Assembly (NCBI GenBank): GCA_947646735.1
Contig: CANTFK010000848.1
Coordinates: 1-64,000, forward strand
DNA: 64,000 bases
Direction of reading: 5' to 3'
Source: Peronospora farinosa
Taxonomy: Eukaryota > Oomycota > Peronosporomycetes > Peronosporales > Peronosporaceae
Shown piece by piece: positions 53,653-63,199 of the stretch (the first letter of the stretch is position 1; each line of letters opens with the position of its first letter). A model generated the notes under the pieces. That model made no database searches, had not been told where the DNA came from, and worked only from the letters and a program-made list of their open reading frames with translations. The position numbers were made by a program, and so were the translations under genes.

Positions 53653-54282
53653 TGTAACGGGGTTACACGACGGTTGTAGCGTCTTTCCGGGAGTTTACGG
53701 TTGAACTCCCCTTGTATTGCATATAATGCATTATGATACTTCTCTTTAGAGAGGTATTAAGTATAAGCGTTGAGATACGGTATTCGGTAATACCGTATCT
53801 TATCGATTAGGATCGATAACGCTGTACTAAGTACATCATACACAGATGTTTAGACGATACGTCGTCCAATAGCAAAGTCTGCATATAATAATTACTATTA
53901 TAGTAATTAATCTATTGTAGTGTACTTAGAGTAGGACTATTCATAAAATCTTAAAGCATAAATAAAATCAGTTCTCCTTTTGAGTTTAAGATCACAAGTC
54001 GTTCTGACTTGTTCTCTTGTGCACTTCGTGCGTTGGTTCTCTGAACCTCTAAGCTTCTAGCTTGTTCTTGCACCCTGTGCGTTGGTTCTCTGAACCTTAA
54101 GCTTATTGCTTGACTGACTAAAGTCTCTCTCCTAGTTCCTTAGAACAGGGTTACTTTCAGTCGTTTAATTAGTTCCTTAGAACTAAGTGGCTTTTAGCCT
54201 TAACTCTATTTAGTTCTCTCGAACTAAGAGGCTTCCAGCCGAAAGTCTTCCTCTGGCTAAAGAGCTGTGTAGCTCCGCTACA
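53653..54282 (+). repeat. Gypsy 5' LTR
   Basis: 630 bp, TG...CA ends, nearly identical to the 3' copy at 61119-61756. It opens with a palindrome, TGTAAC-GGG-GTTACA. Its right third has pairs of short repeats such as GTGCGTTGGTTCTCTGAACC. The 3' LTR has eight extra bases near 61278-61290 (a TCGATAA duplication), so the copies are not byte-identical. Confidence 0.93.
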
Positions 54283-54284
54283 CT

Positions 54285-54300
54285 TGGTAGCACTCATAGT
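54285..54300 (+). promoter_or_regulatory. Primer-binding site
   Basis: TGGTAGCACTC begins three bases after the 5' LTR. A TGG at this position pairs with the CCA 3' end common to tRNAs and primes minus-strand DNA synthesis. I did not match it to a specific tRNA. Confidence 0.65.
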
Positions 54301-54342
54301 CAATCCTACACCTGAGTCTTTAAAGACTGACCCTCTGTGAGA

Positions 54343-55344
54343 ATGGAAAATCAAAATCACCTCTCTGAGGCACAACGACTCGCCTTAGATAAACTATCGG
54401 CGTTCGTCGGGCCCGATCAAATCGAGGCCCTTTTGGCCCAAGGCCCCGAGGTTCTAAATGCTCGTCTTGAGGCCTTTATGCGTTATGAAGCAACGCTCCT
54501 CGGGCAGGTCCATGACCAGGCAGCGTCAGCTGCGCCTACACAGTACATCCCGGTACCTGTGCCCGATGCAGAGCCAAAGGCTCGCCCACTTGTTTTAAAT
54601 GTAAAGACCTTCGAGGGGAAGGAGGGAGAGAACCTTCTCCTCTGGATCCGAGAAGTTGAAATGGCAATGGATGCCGCCATGCTTGTATCAGATAAGCAAC
54701 GAGTTGGTTTGGCCATTTCGAAGCTCGGTGGAAGAGCTAGAGAGTGGGCTCTAACGAGCGGTGTCTCTGTAAATGCTGCATTTCCCACATGGGAAATGCT
54801 TAAAAAGCAATTAACTTGTGTGTTTGCACCGCCTAATCAGGCTTATCGTGTGCGCTCACGCTTCCTAGCTACCCGACAGGGTAAGAAAGAATTGTCGGAC
54901 TATGTCCAAGAGTTGAGAACTCTCATTGCTGCTATGCAGCAGGACCCACTGGCAGAGGAAGTCCGAGTAACCATTTTTATGGAGGGACTTCGCACTGGGG
55001 TCGCCAGGACGGAAGTTTTCCGTGTCCAGCCTTCAACTTTTGAGGAGGCAGTAAGCGTAGCATTTAACGCTGAATTCAATTTTAAATCTGCTCGATATGG
55101 TCTGCCCTGGTATCAATCAAATACCTCTAATAGGGCGGAACCCATGGACCTCAGCCATGCTGAGGAAGCTGAGCTTCAAGCTGCTGAGCAGCAAGGTAGC
55201 ATCCGTAGATGTTACATGTGCGGAAGCACTAGGCATCTCCGCCCTAGCTGTCCGTTGCGAAAGCAACGTTCAAATCAGCAAAGCCGAAGCCCTGCTCCTA
55301 GCCAAAAGGCGAGCACCGCAGGGGAAAATGTCGACTCCCAGTAG
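54343..55344 (+). CDS. gag: Gypsy gag
   Basis: 333 residues from the ATG at 54343. The middle part ([20 protein letters not shown] through WALTSG to [21 protein letters not shown]) is the retrotransposon gag capsid domain, and the end has one CX2CX4HX4C zinc knuckle, [14 protein letters not shown]. Gag forms the virus-like particle that packages element RNA. The reading frame ends in TAG at 55342-55344, while pol continues in the -1 frame, open from 55302, so the frames overlap by about 43 bases. Expression of pol would need a -1 shift or an internal start; I did not find a canonical slippery heptamer. Confidence 0.92.
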   Translation: MENQNHLSEAQRLALDKLSAFVGPDQIEALLAQGPEVLNARLEAFMRYEATLLGQVHDQAASAAPTQYIPVPVPDAEPKARPLVLNVKTFEGKEGENLLLWIREVEMAMDAAMLVSDKQRVGLAISKLGGRAREWALTSGVSVNAAFPTWEMLKKQLTCVFAPPNQAYRVRSRFLATRQGKKELSDYVQELRTLIAAMQQDPLAEEVRVTIFMEGLRTGVARTEVFRVQPSTFEEAVSVAFNAEFNFKSARYGLPWYQSNTSNRAEPMDLSHAEEAELQAAEQQGSIRRCYMCGSTRHLRPSCPLRKQRSNQQSRSPAPSQKASTAGENVDSQ

Positions 55345-58079
55345 GCGCGGGGCGCCCTACTGGGAAAGAACTAAGTTCTGTTGAATCTTTAGGAGGTAAA
55401 GGTAAACAGGGCTTAGCCCCAGGTGGTTCTGTGGATGCTCCCATAGAACAAAATTACAAGCCAGGCTTGTTGGTTGTGTCGGCAACCGTTAAGGGTTTTG
55501 AGAAACCCTGGTCAATTTTAATTGACTCAGGGGCGTCAGGGAACTATGTCCGACGTCGCTCCCTTGAGGGGAGTCAGCTGTATGCTGAGGCGCTGGAAGC
55601 ACAAGAGGGTGACAGTATAACCGTACGTCTCGCGACTGGTGTACGTGTCACCGTTCCTAAAGTTCCGTTGAACTTAGGTGTGAAATTTTTAGATTTCAAT
55701 AGCGTTGAACGCTGTCTTGTCCTAGATTTGGACTCGAGATATGATCTCATTCTCGGTATGGCCTGGCTGAAACGCCATGAGCCGTGGATCGATTGGAGAT
55801 CCAAAACCTTAGGCGCAACGCGCAATGTTCCTAGCGAAGCTTTGGAGAGTCATGAACCCACCTTCGCTAGAAAACAAAAGTGCTATTGGCGCGAGCCATT
55901 AACTGATTCAGTTAATGTGCTGGACATTGGAGTGTCTGAGTTGATAAACTCCGATGTCAACAATAATAGTGTCGAGCAGAGCTCAATGACACTTAGTGGA
56001 ACGGCACGTACTCCGTTAAGTGATAATCATAGTAATATTGGCTGTAAATGCGATTTACTGGATGTCGGTAATGACATCGGCTCTCGTATAGATCAAGTTA
56101 AGGTCAATGACCTTGTTAGTGATATTGGCTGTAAATGCGATTCACTGGATGTCGATAATGACATCGGCTCTCGTATAGAGCAAGTTAAGGTCGATGACCT
56201 TGTTAGTGATATTGGCTGGAAATGCGATTCACTGGATGTCGGTAATGACATCGGCTCTCGTATAGAGCGAGTGAAGGTCAATGACCTTGTTAGTGAAGTC
56301 ACTGGTACTAGTGACCCACTGGATGTCGGTAATGACATCGGCTCTCGTATAGAGCGAGTGAAGGTCAATGACCTTGTTAGTGAAGTCACTGGTACTAGTG
56401 ACCCAATGGGTGTCGGTAATGACATCGGCTCTCGTATAGAGCGAGTGAAGGTCAATGACCTTGTTAGTGAAGTCAGTGGTACTAGTGACCCATTGGGTGT
56501 CGGTAATGACATCGGCCCTTACATAGGGCAGGTAAACGACAAGGGGTCTGTTGACCTTGGGGACGATAACATCCCAAGTACTTTGAAGAGTACGGTCTCG
56601 TCAAGGAGACGGCAGCGTCGCCAGATGGCGGCTGCGAGACGCAAAGCGTCTGTTTTATCGCATAGTAATGTCAATGACCAGTTGTACACCCTGGTCAACG
56701 GAGTGACAGGTGATGTAGATGGTGAGGTTGACCTTGAGGCCCTCCCATCATTAAATGCTCTTTTAGAGCTAGGCGAAATGTCTGTGGATGTATTTCATCA
56801 GGCCTTGAAGGCAGGTGCTCTGTCCGATATGGTGGTCATTCGACCTAACCTCGAGCTGAACTCATCCTCGCTTGTCGATGAGACAGTCCTTGAAGATACC
56901 AAAGCGGCACTAAGTGCACGTAGTGGGGAATCTATTCTAAAGGAACCTTCAGATCCCTACTATCCTTTGGTAAAAGAATTCCAGGACGTGGTGTGTCACG
57001 ATCCACCGTCGGTTCTACCACCTGATAGGGGCGTACGTCATGAAATTGACTTGGTTCCCGGAACCAAATACTGTGTAACACGGCAGTGGCCTTTACCCAA
57101 AGAACAGTGTGACGTCATTGACGAGTTCTTTCGTACAAAGCACGCGGCGGGCATGGTGCGTGAAAGTAAATCTCCGCACTCGACACCCACTTTCTGTGTT
57201 AAGAAACCAAATGGTAAATGGCGTATTGTTCATGCTTATAATAAGCTCAATGCGGCCACTATACCTGCACAGACACCGATACCTAGAAAGGATGTTCTTC
57301 AGAACAATATGGTCGGTTGTACCATGTACAGTGCGCTCGACTTAGTCGATGGTTATTACCAATTGCTCATGCGAGCTAGTGATATTCCGCTTACTGCTGT
57401 TAGTACTCCGAGCGGTATGCTCTGGGAGTGGTTAGTGATGCCCCAAGGGCTATCTAATGCTCCGGCTACGTTTAACCGTTTGGTGACGCAATTGTTTCGA
57501 CCCCATCGAAGTTATGCACAGACGTATTTTGATGACATTTTTATCCATAGCCGAGCTGAACATGGGCGGTCAGATATTGAGAACCATATTGTTCATTTAC
57601 GAGCAGTGCTCGAGTGCATGCGCACTAATAAATTATATGCTAATGCCTCTAAGTGCATCTTCGGGGCCGAAGAAATTCCCTTTCTAGGGTGCTTCATTGG
57701 GAAGCGAGGACTACGAGCGGATCCCGCCAAAGTCAAAGCCATAGTCGATTGGCCTGTTCCACAATCTCAGAAGGACTTGCGTAAATGGCTTGGCCTTGCC
57801 AATTACTTACACAAGTATAGCGAAAATTACGCTGATATGGCTCGGCCGTTATCCAATCTCCTTAAAAAGGATGTGGAATGGTGTTGGCATGCCGAACACG
57901 AAAATGCTTTTCAAGCAGTGAAGGCAAGCCTTCTACATGCTCCTATTTTGGCTTTGCCAGACCCTGACCGACCGTTTAGCGTCGTCTGTGACGCATCGGA
58001 TTTTGCCATTGGCAGTGCTCTGTTACAATCAGATGATGAAGGCCGTGAGCGTGTAATCGCTTTTGATCTCGCCAGCTGA
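55302..58079 (+). CDS. pol: Gypsy pol, first part (protease and reverse transcriptase)
   Basis: Open from 55302 in the frame -1 to gag. An aspartic protease active site, [12 protein letters not shown], lies at about 55515. A linker with six tandem repeats follows (56034-56533, separate entry). The reverse transcriptase domain then shows [36 protein letters not shown] and the catalytic YFDDIFIHS at about 57526-57552, and the RNase H start [16 protein letters not shown]. The frame ends at 58079 after IAFDLAS, where a one-base change shifts the frame within RNase H; the protein sequence continues normally from 58067 in the next frame. Confidence 0.92.
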   Translation, partial: PKGEHRRGKCRLPVGAGRPTGKELSSVESLGGKGKQGLAPGGSVDAPIEQNYKPGLLVVSATVKGFEKPWSILIDSGASGNYVRRRSLEGSQLYAEALEAQEGDSITVRLATGVRVTVPKVPLNLGVKFLDFNSVERCLVLDLDSRYDLILGMAWLKRHEPWIDWRSKTLGATRNVPSEALESHEPTFARKQKCYWREPLTDSVNVLDIGVSELINSDVNNNSVEQSSMTLSGTARTPLSDNHSNIGCKCDLLDVGNDIGSRIDQVKVNDLVSDIGCKCDSLDVDNDIGSRIEQVKVDDLVSDIGWKCDSLDVGNDIGSRIERVKVNDLVSEVTGTSDPLDVGNDIGSRIERVKVNDLVSEVTGTSDPMGVGNDIGSRIERVKVNDLVSEVSGTSDPLGVGNDIGPYIGQVNDKGSVDLGDDNIPSTLKSTVSSRRRQRRQMAAARRKASVLSHSNVNDQLYTLVNGVTGDVDGEVDLEALPSLNALLELGEMSVDVFHQALKAGALSDMVVIRPNLELNSSSLVDETVLEDTKAALSARSGESILKEPSDPYYPLVKEFQDVVCHDPPSVLPPDRGVRHEIDLVPGTKYCVTRQWPLPKEQCDVIDEFFRTKHAAGMVRESKSPHSTPTFCVKKPNGKWRIVHAYNKLNAATIPAQTPIPRKDVLQNNMVGCTMYSALDLVDGYYQLLMRASDIPLTAVSTPSGMLWEWLVMPQGLSNAPATFNRLVTQLFRPHRSYAQTYFDDIFIHSRAEHGRSDIENHIVHLRAVLECMRTNKLYANASKCIFGAEEIPFLGCFIGKRGLRADPAKVKAIVDWPVPQSQKDLRKWLGLANYLHKYSENYADMARPLSNLLKKDVEWCWHAEHENAFQAVKASLLHAPILALPDPDRPFSVVCDASDFAIGSALLQSDDEGRERVIAFDLAS
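56034..56533 (+). repeat. Six tandem 87-bp repeats within pol
   Basis: Five full copies and one partial copy of a 29-residue unit. Copies begin at 56034, 56121, 56208, 56295, 56382 and 56469. The constant core is DIGSRIE(Q/R)VKVNDLVS, preceded by a variable part of two kinds: [12 protein letters not shown] in copies 1-3 and V(T/S)[10 protein letters not shown] in copies 4-6. The period is a multiple of three, so the frame is kept. It lies between protease and reverse transcriptase, where Gypsy elements usually have a short linker. Confidence 0.9.
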
Positions 58080-60151
58080 AAGCTGCAGAAAAGAACTATC
58101 CAGTTCACGACAAAGAGCTACTTGCGATGAAGTATGCCCTGGTCAAATTCAGAGTTCATCTGCTGGGCTCAAAGCCTTTTGTGATCTATACCGATCATGC
58201 GTCGTTACGCACTGCGACTCAGTCGCCGCATCTCTCGCAGAGAATGGCCAGATGGCTGTCATTCTTTGCCGAATATAACTTCGAGGTGAAATATAAGCCG
58301 GGCAAGCAAAATGCTTTGGCTGATGCGTTGTCACGCAGACCTGATTATGAGCTTGCTCATGTGACGATGTTGTCGTCTTCTATCACCGATCTCATTCGTA
58401 CGGCGTATGCTAAAGATGATCACTGTATAGCGTTGCTACATGCTCTTGGCAGTGAGGAGTTTAAAGACTCGAACATTAAATTGTCGGCACGATTGCGTGC
58501 AAGCCTCCCTCGATATTCTATCGATGAGGGGCTGTTGTACTATCGTACAGATGTAGCGGATCCTCCGCGTATTGTAGTTCCTCATGACGAGGACCTGAAA
58601 CATCGTATCCTCTATGAGGTACATGACACCGCCATCGGTGGTCATTTGGGTCGTGAAAAGATCTATGGGGCAGTATGCCAAAGTTATTGGTGGCCCAAAT
58701 TATACAAATGGGTGAGCACATATGTGCGTACGTGTGAAATGTGTCAGCGGGTGAAACCCTCGCCCCATTCGGCAGCGCCGCTGGCTAGTTTGCCTATTCC
58801 CACTGGGTGCTGGGAGTCCATTAGTATGGACTTTGTATTTGGCCTACCGAAAGATTCGCATGGCAATACAGGAATTGTGGTCTTTGTTGACCGTTTGAGC
58901 AAGATGGCTCACTTAGCGGCTGTGCCAGATTCGATCGATGGTGTGGGTACAGCGGAGCTGTTTATCGATCGGGTGTTTCGCCAACATGGCTTGCCAGTGG
59001 CAATTGTTTCTGATCGTGATCCTCGTTTTACGAGTAAATTTTGGAAGTCCGTCTTCCAGGTGCTGGGCACCCGTTTGGACATGTCCACGGCGGATCATCC
59101 GCAGACCGATGGTCAAACCGAACGCGTAAATCGCGTTGTTGAAGATATCCTACGCAGCGTTTGTGCTGAAACGCCTAAGCGTTGGAGCTCTATGCTCCCT
59201 GTAGTTGAGTTTGCACTCAATAATTCCGTGCACGCCTCCACCGGCTACACTCCGTTCTATGTCAATGGTCTCACACACCCACGCGTTCCGTTAACGCTAC
59301 CACCGAGTGGTTCAGGGCTTGGTGAGGGAGAGGTTGCCGATCGGCTTGCTGATGTCAGCCCTAATACTGTTAGGAAACAGGTAAATGCGTTTCTCGCAAC
59401 GCGACTAAATGTCTTACGACATGTGCAAGACGCAATGGCTGATAGTCAAGATAAACAAAAGGAATATGCAGATGCGAAAGGCAGAGCTTGTATTAATGAT
59501 TATGAGGTCGGAGAGCAAGTATTACTTAATGCTAAAAACCTACCTACCAATGTAGTATCCGCTGTCTTTAAGACGAAGTTGCGTCCGCGCTTTATCGGAC
59601 CCTTTAAGGTCATTGCCAAGAAAGGCACAGCGTATACGCTTAACTTGCCGCGCAAATTGCGTACACATCCTGTGTTCTATGTCGCCATGCTAAAACCTTA
59701 TCGGGATCCATCCCAAATAGACGCTAAGGCGCTCGCGCCGAGCCCATTGGCATTGTCGCGGGACGAAGCATCTGCACCAACAAGTCAAGTTGAACCTGCA
59801 TTCGGGTCCGACTCTCTTCCAGGGACTCCAGCCGGGAGTTCATCGTCTGCCTCTCCTCACGAAGGGTCCGCACCTCCTGAACAAGCTCGGCATGAGCTTG
59901 TTCCGATACACCGACCTCCTCCTCCTTTGCTCGATGCGCAGGGGAACCTGCAGTTCCATGTGGAACGTCTACTGCAGAAGCGTCGCCGCCATGGTCAAAA
60001 CCAGTATCTGGTGAAATGGCGGGGTTATCCCGAATCATGGAATTCATGGGAGTTTGAGACTCCCCTTCGGCAGGACTGCCCATATGCCGTGGACGTTTTT
60101 GAGCGTCGTGCGCAGGGTCTGCCTGTTGGCGCTGACGCTTCTAACCAGTAA
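58067..60151 (+). CDS. pol: Gypsy pol, second part (RNase H, integrase, chromodomain)
   Basis: Continues pol in the next frame. RNase H ends at [12 protein letters not shown]. The integrase has an HHCC zinc site ([12 protein letters not shown] ... CEMC) and the DDE core: Asp in SMDFVFGLP, Asp in [10 protein letters not shown] and Glu in [14 protein letters not shown] Ser/Pro-rich linker follows, then a chromodomain, [11 protein letters not shown] to [16 protein letters not shown], which in chromoviruses steers integration to chosen chromatin. All active-site residues are present. The final 430 bases are also covered by an open antisense frame. There is no natural start at 58067; this part is expressed only as a continuation of pol. 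Confidence 0.92.
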   Translation, partial: SRQLKAAEKNYPVHDKELLAMKYALVKFRVHLLGSKPFVIYTDHASLRTATQSPHLSQRMARWLSFFAEYNFEVKYKPGKQNALADALSRRPDYELAHVTMLSSSITDLIRTAYAKDDHCIALLHALGSEEFKDSNIKLSARLRASLPRYSIDEGLLYYRTDVADPPRIVVPHDEDLKHRILYEVHDTAIGGHLGREKIYGAVCQSYWWPKLYKWVSTYVRTCEMCQRVKPSPHSAAPLASLPIPTGCWESISMDFVFGLPKDSHGNTGIVVFVDRLSKMAHLAAVPDSIDGVGTAELFIDRVFRQHGLPVAIVSDRDPRFTSKFWKSVFQVLGTRLDMSTADHPQTDGQTERVNRVVEDILRSVCAETPKRWSSMLPVVEFALNNSVHASTGYTPFYVNGLTHPRVPLTLPPSGSGLGEGEVADRLADVSPNTVRKQVNAFLATRLNVLRHVQDAMADSQDKQKEYADAKGRACINDYEVGEQVLLNAKNLPTNVVSAVFKTKLRPRFIGPFKVIAKKGTAYTLNLPRKLRTHPVFYVAMLKPYRDPSQIDAKALAPSPLALSRDEASAPTSQVEPAFGSDSLPGTPAGSSSSASPHEGSAPPEQARHELVPIHRPPPPLLDAQGNLQFHVERLLQKRRRHGQNQYLVKWRGYPESWNSWEFETPLRQDCPYAVDVFERRAQGLPVGADASNQ

Positions 60152-61007
60152 TGGTGAGGGTAGGCGGTTTAGCGGCCTCGGGCTGTCGTGAACTCGCGGC
60201 TACAGGGGTAGCCGAAACATTGGGCTGCTGGGCAGCAGGCGCATAATGCGTTCGTTGGGATTTCAATTTTCCCCGGGCCTTCAATTTAGCGTAATCATAA
60301 CGCATCTTCCGCTCAAGTCGGATATCTGCCACATCGGCGCTTGCCCGTAGGGCCCAGATGCTGCTTAAACGTCGCGCATAATGCGCCCAGCGGCTGAAAG
60401 CCGTGTCTTCTTCGTCCTCGGTTTCCCCCGCGAACAGAAGGATGGGAACACCCTTCATCGGAGGAACTGGCGCACCGCGCACTTGCCTATTAAGGCGTGC
60501 CAAGTATTGGCTTTGAGTAGTGATATGGGGCTCCAGATATCGTTGTCGAAGTGCCGTGCGTGTGGCAACATCCTCAGGAGAAATGGCCTCAGGCCCAATG
60601 GTCCAACCAGAAAGGGAATGCCCAGATGCTTCCTTTAGGCGTTCTTCTACCGTAGGTGGCTTGAACCTGTACTGTCGGTGATCCTTCAGCCGCGTCATGT
60701 TCTTCGTTCGGCGCTTGGCGCCTTCCTCTTGGTCGATGGACCGCTGTTGCTGCTCGTCGAGTGGATTGGTAGCCGTTACCGTTGAGGATACGTCAGGCGG
60801 GTCACGTAACGCTGTTAGCGCATCTGCTGCACCACGTTCAGGGAACGGATTCGGTGCCTGACGAGTGTCATCTTCACCCGTGAGGGTGGCTAAAGGGGAC
60901 CCATCGGGTCCCACAAAGACGGTGTCACTTTCGTAATCAACCGCTTCTTCAAGGTCGTCCTCAATGAGGTCCCTAAGAGTCTGTGACTCACTGCCGGGAG
61001 GCGTCAT
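59724..61007 (-). CDS. Antisense open frame of the Gypsy element, acidic/basic/leucine-zipper, one internal TAG
   Basis: Read on the minus strand from an ATG at 61007, 112 bp inside the 3' LTR. The first section, 61007 to the TAG at 60141-60143, is 288 residues; beyond that single TAG the same frame remains open for a further 138 codons to a TAG at 59724. The N-terminus is acidic (LIEDDLEEAVDYESD), the middle is rich in Arg/Lys (about RWAHYARRLSSIWALRA and RLERKMRYDYAKLKARGK), and the C-terminal part (59766-59885) has hydrophobic residues at every seventh position for six heptads, L-L-M-L-M-L, with V, L, L, L at most of the paired positions. On the sense strand the zipper region is a disordered Ser/Pro linker of pol. 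I recognise no family. The layout recalls antisense bZIP regulators of some complex retroviruses, but that is only an analogy. Expression, and whether TAG is read through or is a mutation, are unknown. Confidence 0.5.
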
Positions 61008-61109
61008 GTTGTGTGCCGTGAACAAACCGTGAGGTTTTAAGCGTTCGCTAAAGCACTACCTCTAAGAGGAAAGATGTCGAGTGACATTCTATGGGAACGT
61101 CAGTCTGAT

Positions 61110-61118
61110 GGGGGAGGG
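61110..61118 (+). promoter_or_regulatory. Polypurine tract
   Basis: The purine run GGGGGAGGG ends directly at the first base of the 3' LTR. This is where plus-strand DNA synthesis is primed and confirms that the element is on the plus strand. Confidence 0.85.
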
Positions 61119-61756
61119 TGTAACGGGGTTACACGACGGTTGTAGCGTCTTTCCGGGAGTTTACGGTTAAACTCCCCTTGTATTGCATATAATGCATTAT
61201 GATACTTCTCTTTAGAGAGGTATTAAGTATAAGCGTTGAGATACGGTATTCGGTAATACCGTATCTTATCGATTAGGATTCGATAATCGATAACGCTGTA
61301 CTAAGTACATCATACACAGATGTTTAGACGATACGTCGTCCAATAGCAAAGTCTGCATATAATAATTACTATTATAGTAATTAATCTATTGTAGTGTACT
61401 TAGAGTAGGACTATTCATAAAATCTTAAAGCATAAATAAAATCAGTTCTCCTTTTGAGTTTAAGATCACAAGTCGTTCTGACTTGTTCTCTTGTGCACTT
61501 CGTGCGTTGGTTCTCTGAACCTCTAAGCTTCTAGCTTGTTCTTGCACCCTGTGCGTTGGTTCTCTGAACCTTAAGCTTATTGCTTGACTGACTAAAGTCT
61601 CTCTCCTAGTTCCTTAGAACAGGGTTACTTTCAGTCGTTTAATTAGTTCCTTAGAACTAAGTGGCTTTTAGCCTTAACTCTATTTAGTTCTCTCGAACTA
61701 AGAGGCTTCCAGCCGAAAGTCTTCCTCTGGCTAAAGAGCTGTGCAGCTCCGCTACA
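61119..61756 (+). repeat. Gypsy 3' LTR
   Basis: 638 bp, the partner of the LTR at 53653-54282, ending GCTACA and followed by the duplicated CAGAA. In reverse orientation its inner edge is only about 110 bp from the start of the antisense frame, so it is a candidate source of antisense transcription. Confidence 0.93.
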
Positions 61757-61761
61757 CAGAA

Positions 61762-62072
61762 AGTATGTTGCGACTGTGATCGGCTTGATGGGGTAAATAA
61801 CATTAGCATCAATATTAAGTACTAATGAGAGTATTATCTTAGCTAATAATACTTACAAATATTATCGCAAATAATAACATACTCAGTATTATTACCTTTG
61901 AGATACTATTGTCGTCGCATCTCCTTAAAGTTGGAGGTGCCCTTCATACTGACTGATACAGGTCATGAGATCAGCCAACGCGCTGATCAATGAAGGATAG
62001 ACGCACGCAATGGGTAGAGAGCAAGTAGTCGACAGAATGTTTGTAATTTACTATAATTAAGACAAGGTTATA
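61762..62072. other. Right flank of the Gypsy insertion
   Basis: About 310 bp of AT-rich DNA that was joined to 53647 before the Gypsy element arrived. It has several ATAATA-type runs and no gene. Confidence 0.5.
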
Positions 62073-63105
62073 GCAGATGATGTTACCAAGCCGTTGTATG
62101 CCCTTTTGAAAAAGGATACAGAATGGACTTGGTCAAAGGAACAAGAAGATGCGTTCACATTAGTGAAGCAATCTCTTGAAGAGGCACCGTTCTTGGCATT
62201 GCCAGACGCGGATAAGCCCTTTAGCGTCGTCTGCGATGCAAGCAATTTTGCAATCGGCAGCGCGCTCATGCAGAAGGATGACAACGGCGTTGACCGCGTC
62301 ATTTCTTATCAGTCTTGGCTTTTAAAAGCTGCCGAGCTGAATTACCCTGTGCATGAAAAGGAGCTACTTTCAATTTAGTATGCCCTTGTCAAGTTTCGTG
62401 TGCACTTCTTGGGCCCCGAACCTTTTGTGGTTTATACGAGATCACGCATCACTGCGGACCGCTAAAAATGCACCGCGCCTCTTGCCGAGAATGGCGAGAT
62501 GGCTAACATTCTTCTCTGAACTTAATTTCAAAGTTAAATATATGCCGGCTAAGTCGAATGTCTTGGCTGACGCGTTATCGCGCAGACCAGACTTCGAGGC
62601 AAGACATCAGGATAGTGTGTCTCGTGCGAAAGCACAAGTTGAGTCTTCAACACTAGCAGCCGTGAAGGCCTACCATGTTTCGAGCTTATTGGCCTCCGAC
62701 ATAAAGGAGTGCTACAGTCAGGACGAACATTGTCGCCTGCTGTTGGATCATTTTGGTGGACGAAAGGTTACCCTTTCGTCGCACCTCAAAGCAAAGCTAA
62801 GTTGCTTTAGTTACAGTGATAGCCTGTTATGGAATCATCTGTCACCCTATGATCCCATGGTAATCTATGATCATCGGGTGAGCATCTTAGCCGTGGAATG
62901 ACATTCTTACGAGTGTCAGACAAACTTTGATGGCCCCATCTATATCGTTGGGTATCAAACTATCAAAGATCCTGCGAACAGTGTCAGCGCATTATTTCTG
63001 CACCGTCTAGCAGTGCGCCATTGAAGCTACTGCCGATACCAACTGATTGTTGTGCGCTGGTCAGCTTAGACTTCATGTTTGGCTCACCGCCTGATCATAT
63101 TTGAT
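62073..63105 (+). pseudogene. Second Gypsy pol remnant (RNase H to integrase zinc site)
   Basis: Starts abruptly within the end of reverse transcriptase (KPLYALLKKDTEWTWSKEQ) and continues through [19 protein letters not shown], an in-frame TAG at about 62376, a frameshift, then [15 protein letters not shown] and a decayed integrase N-terminus to about 63105. It is clearly a different family member from the full element (many substitutions), truncated at both ends. It sits 0.3 kb beyond the young element. Confidence 0.8.
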
Positions 63106-63199
63106 CAAATTCACTGGAAAATGTGACCGAGACGCCAAGGCTCAAGCGTTCGACCAGTCGACTAGCAGTCGAAGTCGGTTGATTGAGCGATGCTGCTTC

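Larger units (their letters stand above)
53653..61756 (+). mobile_element. Full-length Gypsy (Ty3) chromovirus retrotransposon
   Basis: An 8.1-kb element with LTRs at 53653-54282 and 61119-61756, both starting TGTAACGGGGTTACA and ending GCTACA, and a perfect 5-bp target duplication CAGAA on both sides. Order inside: primer-binding site, gag, pol (protease, reverse transcriptase, RNase H, integrase, chromodomain), an extra segment of about 970 bp holding an antisense frame, a polypurine tract and the 3' LTR. The RT-before-integrase order defines Gypsy, and the C-terminal chromodomain defines chromoviruses. The LTRs differ only by an 8-bp duplication and a few substitutions, so insertion was recent. 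A frameshift in RNase H near 58066 would stop this copy from making a complete pol unless it is an assembly error. Confidence 0.95.

Noticed and set aside
56093..56512. Open antisense frame across the pol tandem repeat
   Set aside because: It is open only because the 87-bp period repeats the same antisense codons; unlike 59724-61007 it shows no start context or fold-like pattern.
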